This document shows positions 34,630 through 45,872 of a DNA stretch of 64,000 bases, one piece after another. Position 1 is the stretch's first letter, and the number at the start of each line of letters is the position of its first letter. The position numbers were made by a program, and so were the translations under genes. The DNA comes from Strobilurus pachycystidiatus (taxonomy: Eukaryota > Basidiomycota > Agaricomycetes > Agaricales > Physalacriaceae), in assembly GCA_019915135.1 (NCBI GenBank), contig JAHLMK010000001.1:2294001-2358000 (forward strand). The letters run 5' to 3'. A model generated the notes under the pieces. The model saw only the letters and a list, made by a program, of their open reading frames with translations. It made no database searches and was not told the origin of the DNA.

Positions 34630-35943
34630 CTAGTCTTCCCACACGTTGACTACTTCGCTTTGGTGTGTCATAGTAGAGACATCCTTACGAATTGGATTGA
34701 TGCGGGGATATACGAACTAGAATGCGCATTGTGAGTTCAGCATCAACGGGAGCGAGACTGTGTATTCACCCCTTCGTTGTATTCCTGCATGACCCCAGCC
34801 GCAATAATTTCCTTGTCTTTGACTAAGAGATTGTAGGACACCACGAGGGCGTGCATCTTCAAGGAGTTCAGCGACAAAACCAAGACATTGTCGTGAACAT
34901 ACCTGGAGACCTACGATACCCATGATCAAGATCATGAGAATCCAATTCGATGATCCAGTGGCCATCCATAGGAAGGGATGCACGGGAGAATATATACAGA
35001 ATAATCTCAAGTCGCGATCGGTTGGGCTCCATGCCTCCAGCTGCTGTACCCGTGCAGCCTTCCGCGGCGACGTCTTGCGGGAGCTGGAGGGACTCCAGCC
35101 AAAGAGAAATTGGCATATGGCAATCACGCCAGCCCACACTCCGCTGCTGAGGCGCTCGAAGAGAGTTGGTTGTGCCAGCGGCTCGAAGTCCAGATCCGCC
35201 TCAACGAATTTGGCATTGGGAGACGAGACGGGTTCGGAGTGTCGATGAAAGTCATATATCTTCGTGCGCGTGAAGAGCAGAATCGCGTTCCCAAATGAGG
35301 CGAGCACGAGGCAGAGTGTGACGGGTAGCGTCTAAGGGTTGCGATCAGCCACAAAACGGCGGAACACACGCGAGCGTACCCAATCAAACAGTGAGAGACC
35401 GTTTGCCTCGCGATGCATATGCTCCCATCCGAGGTCCGAGTCTGGCACATCCCGAACTTGGCTGACGCGCACGCAGAGATGAAGGAAGTGGAGGAAGCCA
35501 CCGATGATAGCGGCGGTTGTTTTGGGCTCTGGCAGCGGTACATTGTTGGGAAATATGGACAGCTCAAAAGCCACCCTGGATGGGAAGTCGTTGAGTCTAA
35601 TTGCGCGTCAGAATGTTGCAAAAATCCAGGCGGAAGAGACGCACTTTTGTAAGAATGATTTTTTGCGGACGACAGCTCGTCGAGGCGTGCCAAACTCGCT
35701 TGGACGAGGCCCATTTCTAGTTCGCGGTGTGGAGAACGGGGGCGCCTGCCTATTCCGAGCTGCGGTCCAGTCAAAGGGCACCGAGGACGAGATCGAGGCG
35801 GTTGAGGAGGGACAGTGGTACATTGCAATGGACGGGCGTGGTCGGTTATTGCGCGGCGTGACGGGAGCCCGCTGCGCGGGAGACGTTTGTGCGCTCGCCT
35901 GCGCTTTCGTCTTTGCTTCAGCAAGGCGACGGCGGAAATCCAT
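34630..35943 (-). CDS. Nur1/Mug154 family nuclear-rim membrane protein
   Basis: Five exons on the minus strand: 35943-35645, 35596-35380, 35331-34903, 34856-34770 and 34716-34630, giving 372 aa. The first 80 residues are basic and disordered, leading into TPRRAVVRKKSFLQK-LNDFPS, the block that opens the DUF2418 (Nur1/Mug154) domain. Two hydrophobic segments follow (AAIIGGFLHFLHLC; VTLCLVLASFGNAILLF), then the conserved LEAWSPTDRDLRLFCIYSPVHPFLW, another TM helix and the C-terminal block SYNLLVKDKEIIAAGVMQEYN-EGFVYPR. In yeasts this family sits in the inner nuclear membrane and helps heterochromatin silencing and rDNA tethering; that role here is by analogy. The long minus frame 35124-36095 overlapping it is a shadow. 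Confidence 0.8.
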
Positions 35944-36432
35944 TGTGGTTGAAGGCAAGGAGGCGCGAGAAGAATGGCAGTGGCAGTGGCACGCCGCAAA
36001 CCTGTGGTCACGAGGCAAGCTGTCGGCAATCGCCGTGCGAGGGTTCGTCTACCAAACAAAGCATACGAGAAGCCCGCCTGCGCCTTCGACAACAAAAGTG
36101 GCAGGAAGTCTGTAGAAGTTGGTGGCCTGCTCTCTTCTCGCAGTATGCAGTAGAAGTGGGGAGTGGTGCCTCCGAGTCACTATTCCTTGTACTGTGATCT
36201 TGTGGCTGTGTCGCCTTGTTTAACCGCGCATTAGCCACGTGCATGTTGGCTTCCCTTTAGTTGAATTTTCATTGTTCGACTTTGCCCCCCACGAAGCGTC
36301 ACCTTCCCGCCCTTCACCACGTCTCAATCTATCCTCCGCACCCAGACCACATCCTTGTCGCCCAGCTCATCAGTAAGGTATGCTTCTCTGTCTATTTATC
36401 CGGCCCAAGACCCAATACTTTGCAGCGTCAGG
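35944..36432. other. Divergent intergenic region
   Basis: About 490 bp between the starts of the Nur1-like gene and the one-TM protein. It probably holds both promoters. No motif is strong enough to name. Confidence 0.4.
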
Positions 36433-37869
36433 ATGGCTCAACCCTCGTCGTCCCACCACCGAGATGGCGAACGCGAACGGCATCGCAGCGAACGGACCTC
36501 TTCCCGCCACCACCACCGCACAATATCATCAACGACCCTCTTGCTCGTGCTTTCCCTCATCCTGGCTGTCCTTGCAGTCATGCTTTCGCTGCCCAGCAGT
36601 GGGTCGGGCTCCCCAAGCGAGCCAAACGCGACTGGCATCTTCAGTGCGCTCAACCCCAAGCGTGCCCAGCAGCTCGTCTCTCGTGAGGCCGCCGTTACCC
36701 TCAGAGAGGCCGAGGTCGCCCGCAGAGAAGCTGAGCTTCTCGCCGGCGCCCCAGGCGGCATCCTTCCTTCCCCATCTGCCGTCCTCTGCCCTGTCTGCCC
36801 CACGTCGACCACTGTAGAGACCATCATTGCACCGGCGCAGACTGTCATTAAGGAGATCGTCAAGGAGGACTCGCTGACGCCTCCTGGCTGGCAGAGTCCT
36901 CGCATCGATGAAATCCTCGATCGTGAGCTCAAGGTTGCGGAGCGGGAGCGGGACATTAGCAAGCGTGAGGAAAATCTCAACAGACGTGAGCACGACGCCT
37001 CTCGCCGTGAGAGCTGGATCATGGAACAGTTGATGTACGTTGATTGCCCTTTGTGGTGTTTCCTTATCTGACTTGGCCTTCCAGTGCCCTTGGAAACGAC
37101 AGCCCTGCCGTTGAGGAGGAGTACTACTACGAGCCCTCTGGGAAGCGTAAACCCAAGGTACCGCCACCTCTCCCGCGCCGCTCCGAGCTTTGAGACGAAG
37201 GAGGCTCCGACCTTTGCATGTATAGTCCGTATGAGTCCCATCTGTGCCCCTCCCTATCCCTCCTTCGTCCGGGCTTGGGGGACTATCGGTGTTTTCTCTC
37301 TTTTGTCCCCCTCGTCCTTTCGTTCGACATGGCCAGGCAACGGAGTAGAGTTGCGTTTCCACGCCAGTCACGATCGAACGCGATCGACGACTTATCGTGT
37401 TGTCCGCACGTGCATTCTTCCCCGCACCCTTTTGATTCCACGGGCCGTTTGTATCTTTTGTTCCGCGGAATCGAGTTGCCTGGCCATCGTCCCCTTTTGA
37501 CCATCGCTCCCTTTACAATCAATCTTTCCGAGCTCCGAACTGTTGCTGACTTTCTTTCTTTGTTTCTTCCAGTATCAAGAACTCCCTCCTCTCGTCGTCT
37601 CCGAAGTCCAATATGAAACCGAAACCAAGACCGTCGTCCAGACTCAATTCGTCACTGTTCCCCCGCCCGCCAATACCCGTCTCGCCGCTCATCCGGCACC
37701 GGAAGGTTCCGATCACTACTCAACCGCATCTAGTCCTCGCACCACTGCGATTGAAATAATCACAGAGGAAGATGATGATGAAGATGACTATGAGGAACCC
37801 ACACCAGCCAAGGTGGTGCGCTCACGACCTACACGGCCACCTGCGAGGTGGTTTGGCGGATGGAATTGA
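36433..37869 (+). CDS. Unrecognised single-pass membrane coiled-coil protein
   Basis: Three exons: 36433-37034, 37085-37157 and 37573-37869, giving 323 aa. The second intron is 415 nt, far longer than the roughly 50-nt norm in the window. Residues 1-28 are polar with HHR/Arg-rich repeats, 32-53 form one TM helix (TTLLLVLSLILAVLAVMLSL), then heptad-like Glu/Arg repeats (REAEVARREAELL; LKVAERERDISKREENLNRRE) form a coiled coil. The tail is acidic (EEDDDEDDYEEP) and ends in RPTRPPARWFGGWN. Topology suggests a type II membrane protein. No family is recognised. Confidence 0.75.
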
Positions 37870-38110
37870 TCTGGTCTGAGGTTTTATGTTTCATATTTTC
37901 TTTCTTGCTCTTGCTTTATTTACTTACACATACTGTTACATCTATCTCCTTCCCCTTGACGAACTCGTGCTTTCTAGTGATGTCTTCCTGTTACTTACAA
38001 TCACCCATGACCATTATACGATTAACGTCCCGATTACTTACAAGTAGGTAGCATGTAGAATAGTTTTTCAGGATTACGATACGTCAGGAAATGCATGGGC
38101 TGTATTATTA

Positions 38111-38660
38111 GGGGAGCTCAGAGTTGGGTCGGTCGGTTGGTCGGATGGTCGGTCGACCCGCTGACAAAGGTCACCTCGCCCAATTTGGATGTCACCTTCT
38201 GCCAGGACCTGCCTGTCCGATAAAGCCCGAGCTCAGGCGTACTGGCACAACACCGGTGTGCGTGCAGCAATATCTTGACCACAGCAATGGTGGCATTCTG
38301 CTTGGTTTTATGAGTTGGATGGAGAGCTGCAGCAACAATCACACCACACCCCACCCTAAGCCAAGCCCATGGAAGAATCCCCGCTCACATTCGGCTCCGG
38401 CTCCTTCAGAACCTAGAATGATCAAGCTACTTATTGTGGCGCATTGACTAGAAATCTCAGGGCATCCAGTACCGCTCGGAACCTCCGAGATACTTTTGTG
38501 TTTAACCTTCGCAGCCTGCAGTGCATTTAAATAAGTGTATACGTGTTGAATATCTCTTTTGCGGGAGAGACTAGAGGTTTGTGACCATCTGTGACCGGTA
38601 ATCGGTCCGTCAGCCCGACCGACCATCCGACCAACCGACTGACCCAACTCTGAGCTCCCC
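38111..38660. mobile_element. Non-autonomous TIR element (MITE-like), 550 bp
   Basis: The left end 38111-38165 and right end 38610-38660 are inverted repeats of about 50 bp with only a few mismatches. Both begin GGGGAGCTCAGAGTTGGGTC when read inward and continue with GGTTGGTCGGATGGTCGGTCG. The element is flanked by TA on each side (38109-38110 and 38661-38662), as for Tc1/mariner-type insertions. The interior has no transposase frame. This is the clearest mobile element in the window. Confidence 0.88.
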
Positions 38661-38817
38661 TATTGATCTTTGGGCAATCGGTGCGATTATGTACGGACCT
38701 CTCGGTTGTACGGAGCCCTGTTTTCTCTGGCCGCTGGAGGTACAGTAAAAGGTATTACCCGGCAAAGTACGACGTGAGAGGACCGTCCGGTCCCGATGCT
38801 TTCGTTCGGAGTTCTCA

Positions 38818-38956
38818 ATGCTCTATAGCTTGACGGACCTTGGGATCCCACGGCGTCGAACTGGACCTTGGGAATCCCAAGGTCGGGAGGCGTTCAACTG
38901 GACCTTGGGAATGGAGGCGTTCAACTGGACCTTGGGAATCCCAAGGTCTGCCGGTC
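38818..38956. repeat. Tandem and palindromic repeat around ACTGGACCTTGGGAAT
   Basis: The unit GCGTTCAACTGGACCTTGGGA occurs at least twice, with a third, diverged copy (GCGTCGAACTGGACCTTGGG) just upstream. Two of the copies run into ATCCCAAGGTC, making the palindrome GACCTTGGGA/TCCCAAGGTC. Because the copies lie in non-coding DNA and vary in length, slippage or a replication-based origin is likely. Confidence 0.65.
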
Positions 38957-39095
38957 GACTCAACTCGAATGGGGTTTCGGCGAATTTTGGGTCTGGGTAA
39001 TAAGCCATACTCCTTGAGATACATGATGCGTCGCTTTCTGGCGACTAAGTGTTGTTGTATGATGGTCTCAATTCCGTCTGGTTATCGTTGAGGTT

Positions 39096-39187
39096 CGCGA
39101 TCGGTGATCGGGAAAGCGTGTCATCCAAGTGCAGGGGAACATGGCCGCTTCTCTGTATCGTCTCAATTTTTTCGTATGTCAGGTGAA
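39096..39187 (-). pseudogene. Degenerate U6 snRNA copy
   Basis: The minus strand reads TGACATACGAAAAAATTGAG, ACGATACAGAGA, then a damaged AGCGGCCATGTTCCCCTGCAC and TGGATGACACGCTTTCCCG. Against the copy at 39868-39949 the conserved AGATTAGCATGG block is altered and the 5' hairpin is replaced by A/T-rich DNA. It is therefore a pseudogene that shares the 3' extension of the other copies. Confidence 0.75.
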
Positions 39188-39574
39188 TTTTTTTCCCCGA
39201 GTTCAACTCTTTCCATTGGGGAAAGACACATAGAAGAGTAGCCGTTTGCCTTGTTTGGGTACTCCAAGTCGTGGACCAGGTGTTCATACTATTTACGACG
39301 AACAATGTTCAACTTGAATGCCTCTGCCGACTCCAGTCACTCCAGGCCGACTCTGTGCCGTCAGAGCGTTAGCTTGCGGCTTGACCTGACCAACACTGAA
39401 GATCCCGATTTTTGGCAAGTCAGCGACGACTTTCTCGGGAGCGCCTTGACACGGAGTGCAATGATTATTGATAACATCAAAAGACAAGATGGTCTGCCTT
39501 GCATAGCCGGGTGCATGATGTACTGTAGAAGTTTTCACTACTGTAAAGCTTAGTGATCAAAAGAGAAGAAGTAT

Positions 39575-39640
39575 GCCCTTTGCACAATGATGACACGCTC
39601 TCCAGGAGTGGTAGAATTACGGATCTCAATACTTATCAAT
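39575..39640 (+). pseudogene. Partial U6 snRNA 3' part, inverted
   Basis: On the + strand, CCCTTTGCACAATGATGACACGCTC and AGGAGTGGTAGAATTACGGATCTCAATA match the 3' part of the U6 copy at 39868-39949 and its downstream flank (GGAGTGGTAGATCTACGGATCTCAATA) with a few changes. Together the two form an inverted repeat around about 200 bp. Confidence 0.7.
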
Positions 39641-39867
39641 TCATTTCCCTCGAGCCTAGATACGGCTTCACTGCGGCTTCAAGTACAAAGACGCGTCGCC
39701 GCCACATTTTGCGAACCAGGTTCCTCGATCATATTCCCAAAGCGGTAGTCCCGGTCCCAAAATGGAAATTCTTGCTCCCCATGCTCCCGCTGCCTCATTT
39801 CCGCGTTCCTAAAGCTCTAGCGATGCAAAACAATAAATATTGAGATCCGTAGATCTACCACTCCGGG

Positions 39868-39894
39868 AAAGCGTGTCATCCTTGTGCAGGGGCC

Positions 39895-39925
<31 letters not shown>

Positions 39926-39949
39926 TTCGTATGTCACCCCGAAGGGGAC
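39868..39949 (-). ncRNA. U6 spliceosomal snRNA (3' end uncertain)
   Basis: The minus strand begins GTCCCCTTCGGGG (5' hairpin), then ACGAAAAAATTGGAACG, the ACAGAGA box in ATACAGAGAAGATTAGCATG, and the intramolecular stem-loop region GGCCCCTGCACAAGGATGACACGC. These are the invariant U6 segments that pair with U4, U2 and the 5' splice site. After CACGC the usual short tail and T-run are not seen at once; the first TTTT lies at about 39827-39830, so the mature 3' end or the functionality of this copy is open. Two damaged copies lie nearby. Confidence 0.82.
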
Positions 39950-40698
39950 ATTAAACTATAGGTAAGTCGTCAAGTTGATAGAAAGAGTTGTGTGATGAGG
40001 AGGAATGGCAGAGTGGAGAAGTTGCCTTGTATGGAAGTGCGCTACAGTGCCTCGTCCCCCCCAGGTCCCCCCTTCACGAGCCGCCGTCTTTTGATATATA
40101 GTGTTGATGAACCTGCATGTTGATCGGACTAAGTACTCGACTTCATTCACAATGCAAGTTTGAGGTGGTCCAATTCTTTGAGGTACGATAGACTTACAAG
40201 CTTGCATCTCCGAGCCCCGGCAGAAGGTTCGCGGTGCTCACCTCTTATCTGCCTCCGGCTCTCGTTTCCAGCTTGAGTCTATCGTACCACCAGCTCGATT
40301 ACAATCGCAAGTACAGGTTCAATACATACAACTTTGACTGCCCATTCGACACAAGAATGGACGTATAGAGTTTACTTATTCACAGCGACTCCCAGCCCTT
40401 CAAGCTTCAAGTTCCATCATAATTTTGCGTCAAGGAACCTCGCTACTTTGAGTCTTCGACTCATCTCATGCTTGAGCTTCATCTCATCCACGTTTCCAAA
40501 TTGGTGGACTTGGAACAGTCAATTAATTGGATATGTCAACTAGAAATGAGCCACGGAAAAAGAGATATGTAGCAAAGCAGGCAATTATTCTAACCGGGTA
40601 GGTATAGCAGTCCATAAGCTCTAAGCAGAAGATCTGTACGAGGTAACGTAAAAGTATCGTCAACATCAAAACACAACATGTCTAAGACGACAACTTAT
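39950..40698. other. Intergenic, nothing recognised
   Basis: Downstream of the ABC transporter stop and upstream of U6 on the same strand. A TACGATAGACT/AGTCTATCGTACC inverted pair spans about 40182-40287. No supported gene. Confidence 0.35.
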
Positions 40699-43600
40699 TC
40701 AGCTCGACTTGGCCTTACTCGGAACCCTTGAGCCTTTTGGCACCCTCGCTAACCAATAGAAGAACAATGCTCCGATGACGTTCACCACGATATAGACCCA
40801 GAGGATACCGTAATTCCTCCATCGGTGCTCGTACACCGAGTTGACTTGCAGCAAGAAGGTGTTAGTGGTCGTGACGGAACAGAATTCGCAACCACTGGTG
40901 GCGTCGGGATTGTAGACCATGCCGTCGCCAGCGGCTGCGATATAGCTGGCCATATATTCACCACATTTCTGGCCACTGGGAGGATCAAAGGTGGACATTT
41001 CGATGGAAGAGCATTTCGCAGTAGTGTTGGCAAGACCAGTGGACAGCATGGCGTCCACGAGGTAAGTGAAAGGCGATACGCGGTACATGAAAATCCAGAA
41101 GCGCGGGAAGGTGTCAGGGCCGGCGAGGACACTGGAAAAGAACGTTAAATATGACTGGTAGGCCAAAGAGGTCAAGAACCGCTACTCACCCACAGAACAC
41201 TAGGCATAGGGAGAACAACCTTCAAATCAGCGTCAGTCGAGTCAACAACAACACAAGTGATGGAGCCTCACATGTTCGCCAAGTTACCTCCCGTCTCTGG
41301 GGTGTCAATACCCGCAATGATCATGTTCGTGAACGTCGAAGTGAAAAGCAAGAAGCTCAAGATGAGCAAGAACATCAACCCGCTTCGCTCGGTCACGGTT
41401 CCTGTCTCTTGTCCATTGTGGTTCAACCCGATAGGATAGTACCACCCGAGGAAGATGAATACAGCCATGAGGGAGTTCCAAGGAAGCTCAGCGGTGATGT
41501 TAGCGAGCATGAACGCTTGCCAGGAGTAGGTCTTTGACGGACGCTCCCGCACTTCATAGAGCGAGCGCTGGGTAACGAAATGAGGCATGATCTGGTTGAC
41601 GAGATTACCGAAGATGGTGAGGACTGCAGTGACGGTCAGAACATAGAAAGTAGGACAAATGGGCCGACTGACGCATGAATATGCTGAACATTTGGTTCTG
41701 TAAGCCCTGGAGTGTATTGTCTGCTTGATAGAAGGAAAATCCAATGAAGAGAGCCTGATTGCAGATATGAGTCGGCTGTGATAAGGCGAAAGAGAAAAGC
41801 ACGCCGTACCGTAAGGAGAGAAAGCGCCGTCTTGGAGTAGATGTACGACGGTGTACGCCAGTATTGCTGGAACACGCGGTAGGTGCAAACAAGATACTGG
41901 TACCACATCGATGCCGCAAACGGCCTCTTGGCCAGTTTATCATCCCTGTCTCCAGTTTGCGATGGCTTGGCATGCTCCCTCTTCATCCTCAGCTCATGCT
42001 TGACCTCCCTGAGCTCATCACTGTTCCTCCAGGCCTCGACATAATCACGGTTGGCAACCGCGCCAGGAGCAGCACCGATGACCTGTGGAAAAATTAGGAT
42101 CTCGTCCGCCGTGATAGACAGTCACCGACCTGGAGCATCCATTCCGCAGGGTTCGCGTCTGGGGGACATTTCGGCGCCCCTTTCGATTCAAAGTAGTCGA
42201 TGAGTGTCGAAGAGTTCGGTCCAATATCACCGTAATAGACGGTCTGGCCGCCACGAGCGAGGAAAAGGAGGCGGTCGAAAGACTGGAAGAGAAGTGCGGA
42301 CGGTTGATGTATGGTACAGAGGATGGCCTGCCCATTTGTAGCGAGTTTCCGGAGGAGTGTGCAGATGGACCACGCCGTTTGACTGAGGCAGATATTAGCA
42401 TCGATATCACGAAGAGCAGAAAGGTAAAAGCGCACCTGTCAAGACCAGAGGTGGGTTCATCAAGGAACAGAAGCAGCTGAGGTTTAGCAGCGAGCTCAAC
42501 TCCGATCGTCAAACGCTTCCTCTGCTCGACGTTCAGACCCTCACCGGGGACACCGACGACGGCGTCCGCATACGCCTCCATCTCAAGCAAGCGGATGACC
42601 TCGGATACATATTCAACTTTCTCCGCCTCGCTGACGTCTTTCGGCTGCCTGAGGCGCGCACTGAACTCGAGCGCCTCACGAACAGTAGAAGTTTGGAGAT
42701 GGAGATCCTGTTGCTGGACATAGCCGGTCTTGCGCTGGAAAGCCTCGTCTCTTTCGTGACCGTCGACAAGCATGGAGCCAGTAACGACACCCATAGTGAC
42801 ACGTGAAGCGAGGACGTCGAGGAGTGTCGTTTTACCTGCACCAGAGGCACCCTGAGGATCATATTGAGATGAAGGAAAGCGGGTCGATACAACGAAAGAG
42901 GACGAACCATCAATGCTGTTAAAGTGCCAGGCTCTACCCAACCGTTAACTTCATCCAGCAGCCTCCGTGGTTCGCCTTTGATTTTAATGTCGTAGCAAAC
43001 ATCTTCCCAGTGGAATATCGCAGTCTGTTTGTGGATCTTCGCGACTGCCTCGTCCTGGCCCTTCGTCACACCCTTGTCATCAACACCGTACGATTCCTCG
43101 TCCTCATCGCCATCCTTGACGAGCGAAGGCGGTAGTCGTCCACGCCGGAAAACGAGGACCTCACCCTTGGATTTGGCGGCGGTGATGTATTCGGTCGCAA
43201 GAACGTAGACGGCACAGAAGAAGATGATGAAGGCCCAAAGGATACCATAGTTTCTGCAAAGACCTTTAGACACTCGCACAGAGAGACAACCGACGGAAGA
43301 GAACTGACCGCCAAAGATGCTCCCGCGTATAATTGTATGTCAGACTCAAGTACTTCCTCCCTTCAACTAACGTGCTGCCCACCTCCGCACCAGCGGTCAT
43401 ACACACTCTATTGGCAGCAGAGATGTTCTCGTAGCCAGCGCCCTGAGGAACAAACGCCGCACACTCATAATAGCTCCCATCGAACTCATTGACCATCAGG
43501 CTCTCAAACGCGTACGCAATGGGGTCCAGATAGTTCAGCCACCTGAACCATACCACCATTTTGTTCGTGGGAATCGTGAAGCCAGTGTAAATGATCAAAC

Positions 43601-45872
43601 CAAGGATGAGGATGGCGGCGGGTGCCATGGCCTGCGAGATGGTACGTGATAGGGCACCTATGGTACGGAAAATCATGGACATGGCGAGCGTGCACGTGAA
43701 TGAAAAGAGCAAGAAGGTGAAGAACGCGGAGGGAGTCCGATGGAGATTAGGCATGAAGTAGATCACCAGATTGAAGCCGGTCGCGTTAAGTATCTTGGAG
43801 GGCACATCACAGAGCATAGAGGAGACTGCTTCCGCGGCGGGATGATAGAAGGCCATGCGGGAGTGCTTTTCGACGATCGGACGTTGTTCCCAAAGAGTAA
43901 GAATCTAGTTCAATTTCGTCAATCAATGGGACAGAGAGCGCCGTAGAAAGGAAACGTACTTCGAGAGCAGAACTGAATGCATTCATGAGGACGGCAAAGA
44001 AGAGCAGTGCGGCGCGACTGTAGAAACTAGCCGTGGTGTGGTCGAGATTGAAGAAGACAGAGCCGATGATGAGTGCGAAGATGAAGTTGCCGAACAACGC
44101 GGTGAAGAAGAGCGACATATCACCGCGAAGACGCTGGAAACCACGCGTCAAACACAGGCGAACTTGCATTGGGAACGAGATTGTATAGGGACTCTTTGCC
44201 CGCCTACAGACAGGATAATCTCAGCACCAGAAACGTCATGAAGGAAAATCTGAACGAAGGACTTACACTCCCTTGGCCTGGTCCCTCTGACGGCTTGCTC
44301 TGAAATGTGCCAGCTGCTCTCCGCCAATGGGGTATTCCTTCTCAAAGCTCATGATATCCTCCAGAAGTCTCTTTCTGTCCTCGCTCTCCTGCCAGACCTT
44401 GGCGAACTCATCGGGAGTACGTGGCACGCGGGACTCGAAGCCAGGACGCACTTGCCGCTCGGCCGGGTTGGTGAGGGATGTCAGGAAATCAGCCGTGGTC
44501 TGGCGCTCGAGACAGTGGAAGCCCATGTCGACGAAGTACTTCCTGGCGCTGGTCGTCGGGCCAAAATAGATCTGTCTTCCTTCATATAGGACAACAGCCT
44601 TGTCGAAAATCTGCACAAACGCTGAGCAAGTGAGTACGAAGGTGACGAGAGGTGGACGTACATCGTAAATGTCTTGCGATGCTTGATAAATAGCAATCAC
44701 AGCGGTTGCGCCCTGATACTTAGTTGATAGGCGAACAGTCTTGACAAACTCCAAGGCGGTCGCAGAGTCGAGACCTCGCGTTGAGTTGTCCCAGCACTGA
44801 AGGGGACTGCCGCCGAGCGCGACTTCGGCAATACTGACGCGCTTCCGCTCTCCACCACTAACACCACGGATGTAGTCATTGCCAACTTTGGTGTTGACAG
44901 TGTGGCTTAGGCCAAAAACGGCCATGACAACGTCGCGCATGTGTTCGGCCCACATGTCGCGGGTGACACCAGGCAGACGGGTTTGGGGTGTACGGGCACG
45001 GGCAGCGAATGTCAGGGTCTGCCCAACGGTGAGGTTGGGGAAGTGAACATCAGTCTCTGCGTTGTAGACGACCTCGCCGCGGAAGTCGCGATGCATAGTC
45101 TTCCATGGGATACCTATTGCGAAGGAGTGTCAATGAAAGACCGTAGACTGGGCTCATTACAGACCTTGATAATTGATCTCGGCGTTTTTGTCAACGTAAA
45201 ATCCGTGAGTTTCACCAGCCAAAGACTTAAGGACAACGAGTTAGTGGCGGGATAGACGTCATCAACATCATGGCGGGCGTACCTTTAGAAGGGTAGTGCA
45301 TCCACTGTACCGAGGATTAGCGAATCAACACAATAGGGAGGTGGATGTGGCGTGGCGTACCTTCCTGGTCGGCCGAGCACGACCAACATTTCGCCGGGCC
45401 GCACAAGACCCTCAAAGTTGCGGAGAATATCGATGCGCCTCCCCCGACCGCCATTTCCACCAACGAGACCACTGACCAAATCCTTCACCATCGTTGGCAA
45501 GTCCAGAAGGACGTTGCCGACTGTAGCCTGATGGTCTGTGGCCTTTCCATAGCCATGGACACTGAGGTTGCGGTAGCTCACGCCAGCTGTGCGGGTGCCG
45601 TTCTTGTTGAGAGACAAGACAGTGCGGATCCAGTGGTGGTAGTTGAATTTGCCCGAGTGGGGATCCATGCGCGGGTCGTTGGACCCTTCAAAGGGATTGT
45701 CGCCCTCGCCAAGATGCGCCCCCGCGTCGCTTGCGTTGGTCACTGTGCGGGCCAACTGCACCACTTGATGCTCGAGCCTTGTGTCCTCACTGCCAGAGTC
45801 ACTGAGGCGGGTATTCCCATCCTGATATTCCTTCTCTGACCCGGGATCGCGTGTCTTGTCGTCGGAGCTCAT
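40699..45872 (-). CDS. PDR-type full-size ABC transporter (ABCG)
   Basis: Plasma-membrane exporter of the pleiotropic drug resistance subfamily. Sixteen exons on the minus strand: 45872-45361, 45304-45283, 45225-45165, 45113-44662, 44610-44267, 44203-43960, 43904-43372, 43344-43309, 43253-42908, 42851-42436, 42382-42130, 42082-41810, 41754-41673, 41623-41272, 41219-41190 and 41131-40699, giving 1462 aa. The order is NBD-TMD-NBD-TMD. NBD1 has the degenerate Walker [13 protein letters not shown] typical of fungal PDR proteins and signature [13 protein letters not shown]2 has canonical [12 protein letters not shown] (about residues 851-862), [19 protein letters not shown] and [13 protein letters not shown]. 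The second TMD contains [21 protein letters not shown]. Several exons are only 22-36 nt. All phases agree, so the gene appears intact. Confidence 0.96.

Noticed and set aside
35124..36095. 323-codon minus-strand frame
   Set aside because: It runs through introns of the Nur1-like gene in another frame and has a shadow-like Arg/Ser/Pro composition.
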